This document shows, piece after piece, positions 1 through 7,927 of a stretch of 39,206 bases of DNA. Position 1 is the first letter of the stretch. Each line of letters begins with the position of its first letter. Made by a program: the position numbers and the translations under genes. Below the pieces are notes generated by a model that worked only from the letters and a program-made list of their open reading frames with translations, was not told the origin of the DNA and ran no database searches. The stretch comes from Rhodospirillales bacterium (GTDB lineage Bacteria > Pseudomonadota > Alphaproteobacteria > Rhodospirillales > Magnetospirillaceae), in NCBI GenBank assembly GCA_015654615.1, contig JAATGN010000060.1, positions 1 through 39,206 of the forward strand. The letters are read 5' to 3'.

Positions 1-91
1 ATTTGCAGAGGCCGCAGCCCGGCGGCGCGCAGACCATCGCGATGATGCTTGACTCGTCTTGCCGTATCCGAAGCCATTGGCTGCCCCCAGT

Positions 92-105
92 TGTTACATG
101 TAACA
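92..105. promoter_or_regulatory. Perfect 14-bp palindrome, possible operator
   Basis: TGTTACATGTAACA reads identically on both strands. It sits in the 158-bp stretch between the end of the PLP gene at 159 and the window edge. It could be the operator of a minus-strand gene starting near or beyond the left edge (an ATG lies at 38 on the minus strand, but too little sequence remains to judge). The regulator is unknown; it does not match the TGAAAC boxes found elsewhere in the window. No other feature is visible in 1-158. Confidence 0.4.
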
Positions 106-158
106 TAATCGCCGCTGGAAACGGTTGCAAGAGGGCCGCCCCGGCAATCTCCCGGAAG

Positions 159-1493
159 TTACCGCTCGACCCCCGAGAAGATCACCGCCGTCGCCTGGTC
201 GCTCGGCGGCAGGCTCAGCATCCCGGCCAGGCCGGCGCTGCCGGTGGCGGAGACGGAAACGGCGGTTTGGGCCAGGGCCAGACGATGGGCCCGCGCGATG
301 GCGGCCTCGTTGGCCACCACGGTGCCGCCGCCGCTGGCCCGCATGCCCGCGGCGATGGCCCACCAGTCGTAGGTTTCGTCGTCGAGGATGCCGTGGGCGA
401 GGCTGGACGGCGTGTTTTCCCACGGCCACATGAACCAGGAGCGGTGCCGGGCGGCATCGGCGAGATCGCTGTCGCCCAGACGCTGCCAGGCGCGGGCCAG
501 GGGAGCGCAGCCTTCGGTCTGCACGGCCATCAGGCGGGGCGGCCGGGCGATGACGCCGGCTTCGGCGGCGATGGCGAAGCCTTGGGCCAGGGCGCTGGCC
601 AGGGCGCCGCCGCCGACCTGGACGAACAGGGTCTCGACCGCGGCGCCGGCCTCGCGGAAGCCTTCGGCCATTTCGAAGGCCAGGGTGCGGCCGCCCTCGA
701 TGGCCAGGCCGTTGTCGGGCCCCTGGACGCCGAAGGGAATGGCGCCGCCGGCCACGGCCCGGCGAAAGGCGTGATAGCAGGGATCGCCGCTCTCGTCGTC
801 CCGGCGCCGGCAGACGGTGATGGCGGCGCCCAGTTCGGTGAGGCGGGCGACCACGGCCGGTTCGGCGTCGGGCGGGATGAAGACGTCGAGCGGCCAATCG
901 GCGGCGCGGGCGAGGACGGCGGCGGCCAGGGCGGCATTGCCGCAGGAGGCGATGGCCAGCCGGCGGGCCCGCAGGCCTTCGCCGGCCGGCCGCCTGGCCG
1001 CTTCCAGCACCTTGAGATAGAGCAGCACGCCCATCAGGTGCCGGGCCTTGTGGGAACCGGCGACATTGCCGGTCTCGTCCTTGACCCATAAGGGACCGGG
1101 AGATCCGGCGGCCTCGGCCAGGGCCGGCTGCGGGGCCATCGGGGTCAGGCGGAAGCCGCGCCCGTCGACGGCGATCAGCGCCCGGTCCAGTCGGCCTGCG
1201 ATATCGCTCCAGGCCGCATCCGGCAATCCCCAGGCCCGGGCCAGGCGATAGGGCGACAGCAGGGTGCGATAGCGCAGGAAGGGATCGGTTTCAGCAGGTC
1301 CCCCCACCCCGGCCCTCCCCACGAGGGGGAGGGAGCCGATTGCACCTTGATGGGGCGGGGTGGAATCTTCGGGCGCCAACAAATGATCGACGTCGTCGCC
1401 GGCCGCGCCGGCTTGCGGGCAACGGAAGGGCAGCAGGGCGGCGGCATCGACCACCGCCCCGCAGCCGTGACAGACGAAACGCGGCGTCTTCAA
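159..1493 (-). CDS. Threonine synthase-like PLP-dependent enzyme
   Basis: About 444 residues. The N-terminus has a zinc-ribbon-like start (C8-x2-C11 and C25, fourth cysteine not evident) as in threonine synthases. The PLP core follows from about residue 115: the Schiff-base lysine is K149 in GSHKARH, the cofactor-contacting asparagine is in SCGN (183-186), and a glycine-rich VGGGA phosphate loop lies further on. The C-terminus is complete. No ATG is near the preceding stop; I chose TTG at 1493 because GGGAG lies 7 nt upstream, with TTG at 1499 as the alternative. It follows the other PLP gene with almost no gap, so it is the last gene of this operon. Threonine synthesis is unlikely from the context; elimination of ammonia from a 3-carbon amino acid such as diaminopropionate or serine is an inference. 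Residues about 44-64 come from a repeat insertion. Confidence 0.75.
   Translation of the reverse strand: MKTPRFVCHGCGAVVDAAALLPFRCPQAGAAGDDVDHLLAPEDSTPPHQGAIGSLPLVGRAGVGGPAETDPFLRYRTLLSPYRLARAWGLPDAAWSDIAGRLDRALIAVDGRGFRLTPMAPQPALAEAAGSPGPLWVKDETGNVAGSHKARHLMGVLLYLKVLEAARRPAGEGLRARRLAIASCGNAALAAAVLARAADWPLDVFIPPDAEPAVVARLTELGAAITVCRRRDDESGDPCYHAFRRAVAGGAIPFGVQGPDNGLAIEGGRTLAFEMAEGFREAGAAVETLFVQVGGGALASALAQGFAIAAEAGVIARPPRLMAVQTEGCAPLARAWQRLGDSDLADAARHRSWFMWPWENTPSSLAHGILDDETYDWWAIAAGMRASGGGTVVANEAAIARAHRLALAQTAVSVSATGSAGLAGMLSLPPSDQATAVIFSGVER
1304..1363. repeat. 60-bp palindromic repeat inserted in frame in a coding gene
   Basis: Nested inverted repeats: outer arms CCACCCCG (1304-1311) and CGGGGTGG (1356-1363), inner arms CCCTCCCC (1313-1320) and GGGGAGGG (1326-1333) with a 5-nt loop. 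It resembles the C/G-rich palindromes common between genes of alphaproteobacteria. Here it lies inside the threonine synthase-like gene, is exactly 20 codons long and keeps the frame. It encodes a Pro/Gly-rich linker (SLPLVGRAGVG at its end) between the zinc-ribbon-like start and the PLP domain. Confidence 0.65.
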
Positions 1494-1495
1494 AA

Positions 1496-3001
1496 TCAAG
1501 CTCCCAGACGCGCGGCGGCTCCGCTTTCGGCGTTGAACGCTTCGATCATCGCGTCCCAGGCCGGCACCAGATCCAGCAATCCATCCCAGAAGGACGGCTT
1601 GAGGCGGGCGGTGAACTCTTCCAGCGAGACCCCCTGCTGTTCGACCCAGGTGAAATAGCCGAGATTGAAGATCCTTTTCCGGTCGATATGGCTGAGTTCG
1701 AGCAGATAATCGGTGGTGGTGGCGGCCAGGGACTGGCCCCAGACCTCGCCGGCCGTCACCGCATCGAAGCGGTTGCCGAAATATTTGGCGGTGGCCTTGC
1801 CGATCTCGCTGCCATACATGGCCCCGCCGTCGGTGGCGACGGAAAGGATGATGTCGTCTTCGCCGAGATCGAAATATTTGGCGGTCTTGATGGCGGCCAG
1901 CATGTTGCAGATGCCCGACAGGCCGAGGTTGCCCAACTGGGCGACCAGGGCGGGATCGAGGCCCTTGCGTTCGACCAGGAATTCGCGGCCCTCGTCGGTG
2001 TTGAAAAGGACGAACAGGGTGTCGGTGGCGCGGTCGGTGATGGCGGCCACCAGATCGGTGTTCATCACATTGTGGATGAAGGGCACATGCTTGTCGCCGA
2101 TGCCCTGGATATTGTGTTCGCCGAAGCCGTTGTAGAGCAGCGTCGGGCATTCGGCGGCTTCCACGGCGACGATCTTGGCTCCCAGGGCCTTCTTCAGGTG
2201 ATCGCCGGCGGCCAGGGTGCCGCCCGATCCGGAGGCCGAGACATAGGCGGCCAGTTTGGCTTGGGGCCGGCCCTCGGCCAGGGCGTTGTAAAGGGTTTCC
2301 AGGGCGCCGCCGGTGACGGTGCGGTGGGTGACGTAGTTTCCGAATTCGCAGAACTGGTTGAAGATGATGTTGGCCGGGTCGCGGTCGAGTTCGGCGCAGG
2401 TGTCGTAGATTTCCTTGACGTTGCTTTCCGAACCGGGCGTGCGGACGATGTCGGACGGGTCGTTCACCCATTTGTCCAGCCAGTCGAAACGCTCCTGGCT
2501 CATGTTTTCGGGCAGGACGGCGACGCCGCGGCAGCCCAGGATGCGCGAGATGGCGACGCCGCCCCGACAATAATTGCCGGTCGACGGCCAGATCGCCCGA
2601 TGCCGGGTCGGATCGAATTGCCCGGTCACCACGCGGGGCACCAGGCAGCCATAGGCGGCCAGCACTTTATGGGCATGGATCATCGGAAACCGATTGCCCA
2701 GCGCCAGGACGATGCGGGCCTTGACGCCGGTCAGCTCGGAGGGCAGCTCGATATGACCGGGCACCTCGGTCAAGCCGGTGCGCGCCGCATCGTTGAACCA
2801 ATGGACGCGGAACAGATTGAGCGGATGCGGTCCGTCGGGGTCGGCATCCTTCAGCTTGGCCTTGATGTCCGCCGGGATGGAGGAGGGCTTCGTCAGCTGC
2901 CCGATGGTCGGCAGCAGCACACCGGCCTCGCGAAAACGCGCCAGCGTCCGCCCATAGACTTCGGCATCGACCACCGTGCGTTCGAGCCCTAGACGCGCCA
3001 T
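1496..3001 (-). CDS. Fold-type II PLP-dependent lyase, function not assigned
   Basis: 501 residues, soluble. A fold-type II (cysteine synthase/threonine dehydratase superfamily) core is visible: putative Schiff-base lysine K112 in [14 protein letters not shown] at 140-143 for cofactor contact, and the phosphate loop SGSGGT at 257-262. It is about 100 residues longer than E. coli YgeX (diaminopropionate ammonia-lyase), with an extra N-terminal region (1-90) and C-terminal region (from about 400), and it lacks the sequence surroundings of YgeX that I remember. ATG at 3001 has AAGGGG about 7 nt upstream. It lies 34 bp after ssnA and directly precedes a second PLP gene. Position suggests the terminal step of purine breakdown, releasing ammonia from diaminopropionate or a ureido derivative; this is inference. 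Confidence 0.75.
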   Translation of the reverse strand: MARLGLERTVVDAEVYGRTLARFREAGVLLPTIGQLTKPSSIPADIKAKLKDADPDGPHPLNLFRVHWFNDAARTGLTEVPGHIELPSELTGVKARIVLALGNRFPMIHAHKVLAAYGCLVPRVVTGQFDPTRHRAIWPSTGNYCRGGVAISRILGCRGVAVLPENMSQERFDWLDKWVNDPSDIVRTPGSESNVKEIYDTCAELDRDPANIIFNQFCEFGNYVTHRTVTGGALETLYNALAEGRPQAKLAAYVSASGSGGTLAAGDHLKKALGAKIVAVEAAECPTLLYNGFGEHNIQGIGDKHVPFIHNVMNTDLVAAITDRATDTLFVLFNTDEGREFLVERKGLDPALVAQLGNLGLSGICNMLAAIKTAKYFDLGEDDIILSVATDGGAMYGSEIGKATAKYFGNRFDAVTAGEVWGQSLAATTTDYLLELSHIDRKRIFNLGYFTWVEQQGVSLEEFTARLKPSFWDGLLDLVPAWDAMIEAFNAESGAAARLGA

Positions 3002-3019
3002 AGTTTTACCCCTTCTGAT

Positions 3020-3035
3020 TGAAACGATCGTTGCA
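3020..3035. promoter_or_regulatory. TGAAAC box between ssnA and the PLP gene
   Basis: TGAAACGATCGTTGCA is a 16-bp palindrome with one mismatched pair. It fills the short gap between the ssnA stop (3036) and the PLP gene start (3001). With the next three bases it matches the box upstream of ygfK at 17 of 19 positions, and it resembles the two boxes in the rpiR promoter. A second control point for the PLP genes by the RpiR regulator is the likeliest reading. Confidence 0.5.
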
Positions 3036-4226
3036 TCACAATGCCGCCATGCGGCCCCATAAATGGTTTGCCTGCGTTTGCGCCGTCTCGGCGATGGCCG
3101 CGGCGGATCCATGGATCAAGGCCCCGTCGGCGACCACCAGCCTGCCGCCGACCACGACATGGCGGACGCGCCGCCCCTGCCGGACCACCAGGTCGCCCAG
3201 CGCACCCGGCGCCAAGGCCTGCGGCCGGGCGCCGAAACGTTCGGCGGTCAGCCCCTGGCCGGCCGCCAGCCGCCCGGCGGTGCCGGGATCGCCGTTCTGC
3301 GCGGCCAGACGTTCGAGCGCCGCCTGTTCGTCGCCCATCACGGCGTCCCAGCCGTCGGTGCCCAGCGCCACCCTGGAGCCGGCCGAAAGCGTCTTGGCAT
3401 AGCCGACCCGGTTGCCCTCGTTGGACCGCGGATTGTGAACCAGCCAGCAGCCTTGGGAATTGGCAAATCTCACCTGTTCGGCGTCGAGATGGACGCCATG
3501 CGCCAGGATCGAGCCGGGAATCAGGGCGCCCAGCGACAGCAGGCGCTCCAGCGGTCCCTTGAAGCCCCGGGCGTGGGCGTCCTCGACGTCGGCCATATCC
3601 TCCGCCAGATGCACATGCAGGACGGTGCCCAGTTTCCGGGCCAGATCGCCGGCGGCCTGGATGGTGTCGTCGGACACGGTGAAACTGGCGTGCAGCCCGA
3701 CCAGGGGGCGGATCAGTTTCGACGCCGCGACGCGGCGGCATTCGGCCAGGCCGCGCAGCGCCTCCTCGCGGCCGGAATTGCGCTCGCTGGCGCCGTAACA
3801 CAGCATCGCCCGCATGCCGAGCCGCTGGCAGACCTCGGCCAGGATGCCGAGCGACCCTTCGATCATCCACGGGGATTCATGGTGATCGATCACGGTCGTG
3901 GTGCCGGCCAGCAAGGCCCGGGCGACATAGTCTTGCGCCGCCGCGGCCAGGCTTTCGGCATCGAGGGCCCGGTCGAGCCGCCACCAGACGCGCTCCAGGA
4001 TTTGCAGGAACGTCCGCGGCGGCTCGGCCGGAGCCGGCATGCCGTAGCGCGCCAGCCCGCTGTAGAGATGGGTGTGGGCGCAGACGGCGCCCGGCGCGAT
4101 TTCGCCGTCGGGACAGGCCAGGCGCGAGGCGAATTCCGGCACGGAATCGCTGACCAGGCCGTCGACCACGCAGACGGTGCGCCCCTGGCGGTCGGGGCCG
4201 ATGAGCAGCGAATCGCTCAATGCCAT
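3036..4226 (-). CDS. ssnA: SsnA-type amidohydrolase (aminohydrolase)
   Basis: 396 residues of the metal-dependent amidohydrolase superfamily, cytosolic. Visible metal and catalytic positions: H51 and H53 in [11 protein letters not shown]204/H206 with E209 in HVHLAED, H243 in AHGVHL and D291 in LGTDGW. This order is typical of the chlorohydrolase/guanine deaminase-like branch to which E. coli SsnA (442 residues) belongs; the shorter length reflects a trimmed N-terminal beta-sandwich. The ATG at 4226 overlaps the xdh stop by 10 bp, indicating translational coupling. In E. coli and gut bacteria ssnA belongs to the anaerobic purine cluster; a hydrolytic deamination or ring-opening step on a purine or reduced-purine intermediate is inferred, and the substrate is not known from sequence. 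Confidence 0.8.
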   Translation of the reverse strand: MALSDSLLIGPDRQGRTVCVVDGLVSDSVPEFASRLACPDGEIAPGAVCAHTHLYSGLARYGMPAPAEPPRTFLQILERVWWRLDRALDAESLAAAAQDYVARALLAGTTTVIDHHESPWMIEGSLGILAEVCQRLGMRAMLCYGASERNSGREEALRGLAECRRVAASKLIRPLVGLHASFTVSDDTIQAAGDLARKLGTVLHVHLAEDMADVEDAHARGFKGPLERLLSLGALIPGSILAHGVHLDAEQVRFANSQGCWLVHNPRSNEGNRVGYAKTLSAGSRVALGTDGWDAVMGDEQAALERLAAQNGDPGTAGRLAAGQGLTAERFGARPQALAPGALGDLVVRQGRRVRHVVVGGRLVVADGALIHGSAAAIAETAQTQANHLWGRMAAL

Positions 4227-6865
4227 TGATCCCGCTCGGCGTCGGCGATGCGGCCGACGTTGATGGCGCGCGCCGCCGGAGAATCCTTCATCGGCAGGGT
4301 CATGCGGCGGACCCCGTCGAAGGCCTCCAGGGCCGCGGCGACCGCGCCGGCGGTCGGCACCAGGCCGATCTCGCCGACCCCCTTGGCGCCGAAGGGGCCT
4401 TCCGGCTCGTGCTCCTCCACTAAGATGACTTCGACCTTGGGCATATGCTGGGCGCGCAGCACGCCGATCTCGCGCAGCTTGGCGGTGACCGGCATGCCGT
4501 CCTTGCAGGGAAGCTCCTCGGTCAGGGCGTAGCCCAGGCCCATATGCACGGCGCCCTCGATCTGGGCCTCGCATTGCTGGGGGTTGAGGGCCCGGCCGAC
4601 GTCATGGGCGGCGATCACCGTCTCGACCTTTCCCGCCGCGTCGAGCACCACCACCTGGGTGGCCCAGCCGAAGGCGGTGTGGGTCTTGATCTTGCCGTTC
4701 TTGGTCTGGCCCGGGGCCGTGGTGTCGTTGATGGTGGTTTCGCCTTCATAGACCCGGCCGACCAGATCGACCAGGCGATGGCCGGCGTCGAGATCGACCT
4801 TCAGCTTGGCGGCCGCGTCGATCACCGAACGTCCGGCCAGCAGGGTGCCGCGCGAGCCGGTGGTCTGTCCGGTGCCGACTTCGAAGCGGCTGTTGACCTG
4901 CGGACGGAAAATCGCGGCCGGCAGGCCCGTTATCTCGACCGCGCATTGGGTGAGGATGGTGAGCAATCCCTGGCCCATCTCGGTAAAGCCGGTATAGAGC
5001 CCGATGGTCCCGTCGGCTTCGATGGCCAGGCGGCATTTGCCGAACTCGATGGCGCCGTTGCCGATCCCGGAATTCTTCACGGCGCAGGCGATGCCGACGG
5101 CATGTCCCGCCGAGCGCGCCGCGTAATAGGCCTGCTTGACGGCGAGCAGGGTCTTTTCCAGGCCGACCGACTTTTCCAGGATCTGGCCGCTGGTGAAGAC
5201 GTCGCCGACCCGCACGGCGTTGCGCCAGCGCATTTCCCAGCCGTCGATGCCGAGCTTGGCGGCCAGCATGTCGAGACAGCCCTCGATGGCGAAGCTGGTC
5301 TGATTGACGCCGAAACCGCGCATGGCGCCGCAGGGCGGGTTGTTGGTGTAGGCCGCCGTCGCCTTCAGCGCCAGAACCGGAATCCGGTAGGGGCCGCAGG
5401 CGTGGCCGGCGGCGCGCTCCAGGACCTTGCCGCCCACCGAGGCATAGGCCCCCGAATCGCCCAAGAGATCGACCTCGGCGGCGGTCAGCCGTCCCTCGGC
5501 GTCGCAACCGACCCGATACCGCATGGTGATCGGATGGCGCTTGGGATGCATGCGCACCGAATCCTCGCGGGACAGGGCCAGGCGGACCGGACGGTTGGTC
5601 AGGCGGGCCAGCAGCGCCGTCTGCGCCTGGATGGTCATGTCCTCCTTGCCGCCGAAGGCGCCGCCGTTCGGCACCAGTTCGACGAACACCCGGTCCTCCG
5701 GCTCGCCGAGGACGGCCGCCACATGGCGCCGGTCGTCGAAGATGCCCTGGCTTTGGGTATAAAGATGCAGGCGTCCGTCGGCCAGGGGAACGGCGAAAGC
5801 CGCCTCGGGCTCCAGGAACAGATGTTCGATGCGCTGGGTCCGCCAGGTGCCGGACACCACATGGGCCGAGGCGGCCAACGCCGCGGTGGCGTCGCCCCGG
5901 ATGATCTCGGTGACCGACAGCACATTGTCATGTTTCGGATTGACCTGCGGCGCGCCGGGTTGGATGGCCAGTTTCGGATCGAGCATCGGCGGCAGGACCT
6001 CATAGTCGACCTCGACCAGCTGCGCCGCCTGGCGGGCCGTCCGCCGGTCGACGGCGGCCACGGCGGCCAGCACGTCGCCGACATAACGGACCTCTTCGCC
6101 CTCGGCGACGAAACAGGGCCAATCCCTGTAGATCTGGCCGACCCAGCGGTCGCCCGGCACGTCCCTGGCGGTGGCCACGCGGACCACCCCCGGCAGGGCC
6201 AGGGCCTTGGTTACGTCGATGCGCAGGACCCGGGCCCGGGCATGGGCCGAAAAGGCGATGGCGCCATACAGCATCCCGGGCGCTTCCAGATCGTTGACGA
6301 AGGGCCGGGTGCCCAGCGTCAGTTCGGCCCCCTGATAGCGCCGCAGCCGGGATCCGACGCCGCCGTCCTCGACCGTCGCCGGCAAGGCGCCGCCGCGTTT
6401 GGCCGCGTTGATCAGCTGCACCGCGTCGACGATCTTCACATAACCGGTGCAGCGGCAGAGATGCCCGTCGAGGGCGCGGGCGATTTCGTCGCGTTCCAGG
6501 GGGCGGTCCTGATCGGTCAGATATTTGATGCGCAAGACCAGTCCCGGCGTGCAGAAACCGCATTGCAGGCCGGCGGCGGCCTGGAAGGCGTCGGCATAAA
6601 GCTGGCGTTCGTTGCCGGAAACGCCCTCGAGGGTGGTGATGGAGCGGCCTTCGACCTGCTCGACGCGGACCGAACAGGTCACCTTCGGCCGACCGTCGAT
6701 CAGGGCCAGGCAACAGCCGCATTCCTTCTGCGGCGCGCAACCGTCCTTCAGCGACTTCAGCTTGAAATGTTCACGCAGCACTTCGAGCAGCGACTGATCG
6801 CCGGGAGCATCGATTTGGCGAAGTTCGCCGTTCAGCGTGAAACGGACGGTCTTGGTCAGTGACAT
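4217..6865 (-). CDS. Xanthine dehydrogenase-type molybdenum hydroxylase with fused 2Fe-2S and Mo domains
   Basis: 882 residues. N-terminal plant-type 2Fe-2S domain (C43, C49, C52, C64), second 2Fe-2S domain (QCGFC at 101-105, CRC at 137-139), then the molybdopterin-binding domains from about 185, with GAFGGKED, AMRGFG and near the C-terminus GAKGVGEIG, whose glutamate is the expected catalytic base. The layout matches the family annotated as selenium-dependent xanthine dehydrogenase (Fe-S and Mo parts fused, no FAD part). The first cluster has one extra residue between its first two cysteines compared with the usual C-x4-C. No FAD subunit or XdhC-type chaperone is encoded in the window, so the electron acceptor must come from elsewhere. 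Expected role: hydroxylation of hypoxanthine or xanthine, or the reverse on a related purine. It is 9 bp downstream of rpiR and overlaps ssnA; AAGGA lies just before the ATG. Confidence 0.85.
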   Translation of the reverse strand: MSLTKTVRFTLNGELRQIDAPGDQSLLEVLREHFKLKSLKDGCAPQKECGCCLALIDGRPKVTCSVRVEQVEGRSITTLEGVSGNERQLYADAFQAAAGLQCGFCTPGLVLRIKYLTDQDRPLERDEIARALDGHLCRCTGYVKIVDAVQLINAAKRGGALPATVEDGGVGSRLRRYQGAELTLGTRPFVNDLEAPGMLYGAIAFSAHARARVLRIDVTKALALPGVVRVATARDVPGDRWVGQIYRDWPCFVAEGEEVRYVGDVLAAVAAVDRRTARQAAQLVEVDYEVLPPMLDPKLAIQPGAPQVNPKHDNVLSVTEIIRGDATAALAASAHVVSGTWRTQRIEHLFLEPEAAFAVPLADGRLHLYTQSQGIFDDRRHVAAVLGEPEDRVFVELVPNGGAFGGKEDMTIQAQTALLARLTNRPVRLALSREDSVRMHPKRHPITMRYRVGCDAEGRLTAAEVDLLGDSGAYASVGGKVLERAAGHACGPYRIPVLALKATAAYTNNPPCGAMRGFGVNQTSFAIEGCLDMLAAKLGIDGWEMRWRNAVRVGDVFTSGQILEKSVGLEKTLLAVKQAYYAARSAGHAVGIACAVKNSGIGNGAIEFGKCRLAIEADGTIGLYTGFTEMGQGLLTILTQCAVEITGLPAAIFRPQVNSRFEVGTGQTTGSRGTLLAGRSVIDAAAKLKVDLDAGHRLVDLVGRVYEGETTINDTTAPGQTKNGKIKTHTAFGWATQVVVLDAAGKVETVIAAHDVGRALNPQQCEAQIEGAVHMGLGYALTEELPCKDGMPVTAKLREIGVLRAQHMPKVEVILVEEHEPEGPFGAKGVGEIGLVPTAGAVAAALEAFDGVRRMTLPMKDSPAARAINVGRIADAERDQWH

Positions 6866-6874
6866 TCTGGGTCC

Positions 6875-7714
6875 TTAGAGGTCGAAATCGCCGAAATCGT
6901 CGTGCAATTGCTCGTTGCGGCGCAGACGTTGCTGTGCGGCTTCGCCGAGGGCGAGGGCGGTTCCCGAGCAGAGATAGTTTAGCAGGCTTATACCGGCGAC
7001 ATAGGAGTCGAAAAGACTGGCGCCGCGATTAAGGCAACGGAAACTGACGGCCGCCGATTTCGACAGTTCGCCGAGCGACGGGTCGCCGATCAGGACCACG
7101 GGGGCCCGCATGCTTTCGGCATGCTTCAAAATCTTCGCCAGCACGGGCGGGCGCCGTCGGAAGCCCAGGGCCAGGACCACGTCCTTGTCCGAAAGGGCGG
7201 ACAATTCCTCGGCGACGGTCTGCCCCATGACCGGCAGCAGCCGGACGTCGTCCTTGACCTGGACCAGCAATTCGCGGGCATAAAGCGCCAGGGCGTGGCT
7301 GTTGCGGAAACCGATGACCCAAAGCCGTTCGGCTTTGGCCAGCAAGGCGATCGCCTGTTCGGTCTGGCCGGGCGGGATGGTGCCCAGCGTCAACGTCAGG
7401 CAGGTCAGATCCTGTTCCAGGTGACGGCTCAGCGAGCCGCCCTGGCCGAGGGCATCGGGCAATTCGGCGAGCGGCGAGCCGTTTTTCCACTGGGCGCGGG
7501 CTTCTTGCCGCATTTCCTGATAGTCATGATAGCCGAGCCGCCGCACCAAGCGGGCCGTGGTGGCTTTGGAAACGCCGGCCCGGGCCGCCAGTTCGGTCGC
7601 CGAATAGGCCGCCAGCTCGCTGCGCATTTCCAACAGCACGTCGGCGATCTTGCGCTCGCCGGCGGGCAGATCGTCATATCGGTCACGGATGGCTTGTTCC
7701 AGCGCGTCGTTCAT
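6875..7714 (-). CDS. RpiR/MurR-family transcriptional regulator
   Basis: 279 residues: an N-terminal RpiR-type helix-turn-helix (about 15-70, with SATELAARAGVSKATTARLV) and a SIS sugar-phosphate-isomerase-type ligand domain (about 115-250). It is the first gene of the xdh-ssnA-PLP operon (9 bp before xdh). ATGs at 7744 and 7714 are both in frame. I prefer 7714, because the likely -10 box (7749-7754) would put the transcript start near 7742, leaving no leader for the longer form; neither ATG has a strong ribosome binding site. Two TGAAAC boxes flank the start of transcription, so it probably represses itself and its operon. SIS domains usually bind phosphosugars; a purine-derived or ureido effector would be unusual and is unproven. 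Confidence 0.85.
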   Translation of the reverse strand: MNDALEQAIRDRYDDLPAGERKIADVLLEMRSELAAYSATELAARAGVSKATTARLVRRLGYHDYQEMRQEARAQWKNGSPLAELPDALGQGGSLSRHLEQDLTCLTLTLGTIPPGQTEQAIALLAKAERLWVIGFRNSHALALYARELLVQVKDDVRLLPVMGQTVAEELSALSDKDVVLALGFRRRPPVLAKILKHAESMRAPVVLIGDPSLGELSKSAAVSFRCLNRGASLFDSYVAGISLLNYLCSGTALALGEAAQQRLRRNEQLHDDFGDFDL

Positions 7715-7722
7715 GCGGCGAT

Positions 7723-7769
7723 TAGAAACATACGTTTCATCCATAGGCAATATAGAAATTTGTGTTTCA
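7723..7769. promoter_or_regulatory. Paired RpiR operator boxes
   Basis: On the minus strand TGAAACGTATGTTTCTA (7739-7723) and TGAAACACAAATTTCTA (7769-7753) match at 13 of 17 positions and are 30 bp apart, about three helical turns. Each has the symmetry GAAA-N6-TTTC, close to the GGAA-N6-TTCC site known for the RpiR-type regulator IolR of rhizobia. One lies between -10 and -35, the other just after the start of transcription. The divergent amidohydrolase gene at 7928 could share this control. Confidence 0.6.
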
Positions 7770-7777
7770 TATTTCCA
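7749..7777 (-). promoter_or_regulatory. Likely sigma-70-type promoter of rpiR operon
   Basis: Minus strand: -10 TATATT (7754-7749), 17-bp spacer, -35 TGGAAA (7777-7772; 4 of 6 consensus). The start would fall near 7742, giving a leader of about 28 nt to the ATG at 7714. The upstream operator box overlaps the spacer, as expected for repression. Confidence 0.45.
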
Positions 7778-7823
7778 TTGACCAGGGGGCGGGGCGGTGG
7801 TTTCGTAGAGCCTTCAGTTCACT

Positions 7824-7901
7824 CGTCATTGCGAGCAAAGCGAAGCAATCCAGTGATGCGCACGACTCCTGGATTGCTTCGCCTCTCGGCTCGCAATGAC
7901 G
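7824..7901. repeat. Family A palindromic repeat
   Basis: The left arm begins CGTCATTGCGAGC and contains GCGAAGCAATCCA; the right arm is its inverted copy, TGGATTGCTTCGC then GCTCGCAATGACG. The two arms can form a long hairpin. Related full or partial copies are at 11472-11485, 25817-25990 and 30200-30332. It separates the rpiR promoter from the amidohydrolase start and may insulate the divergent units. Confidence 0.75.
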
Positions 7902-7927
7902 ATCCTGATTGAGAGATCGAGAGGACC

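Noticed and set aside
6838-6851. A further TGAAAC box at the start of the xdh gene
   Set aside because: The hexamer lies in codons for a conserved part of the Fe-S domain and lacks the second half of the palindrome, so it is probably chance.
7715-7744. Longer form of the RpiR regulator starting at ATG 7744
   Set aside because: The likely start of transcription falls at about 7742 and an operator box overlaps the extra codons. The shorter start fits family length.
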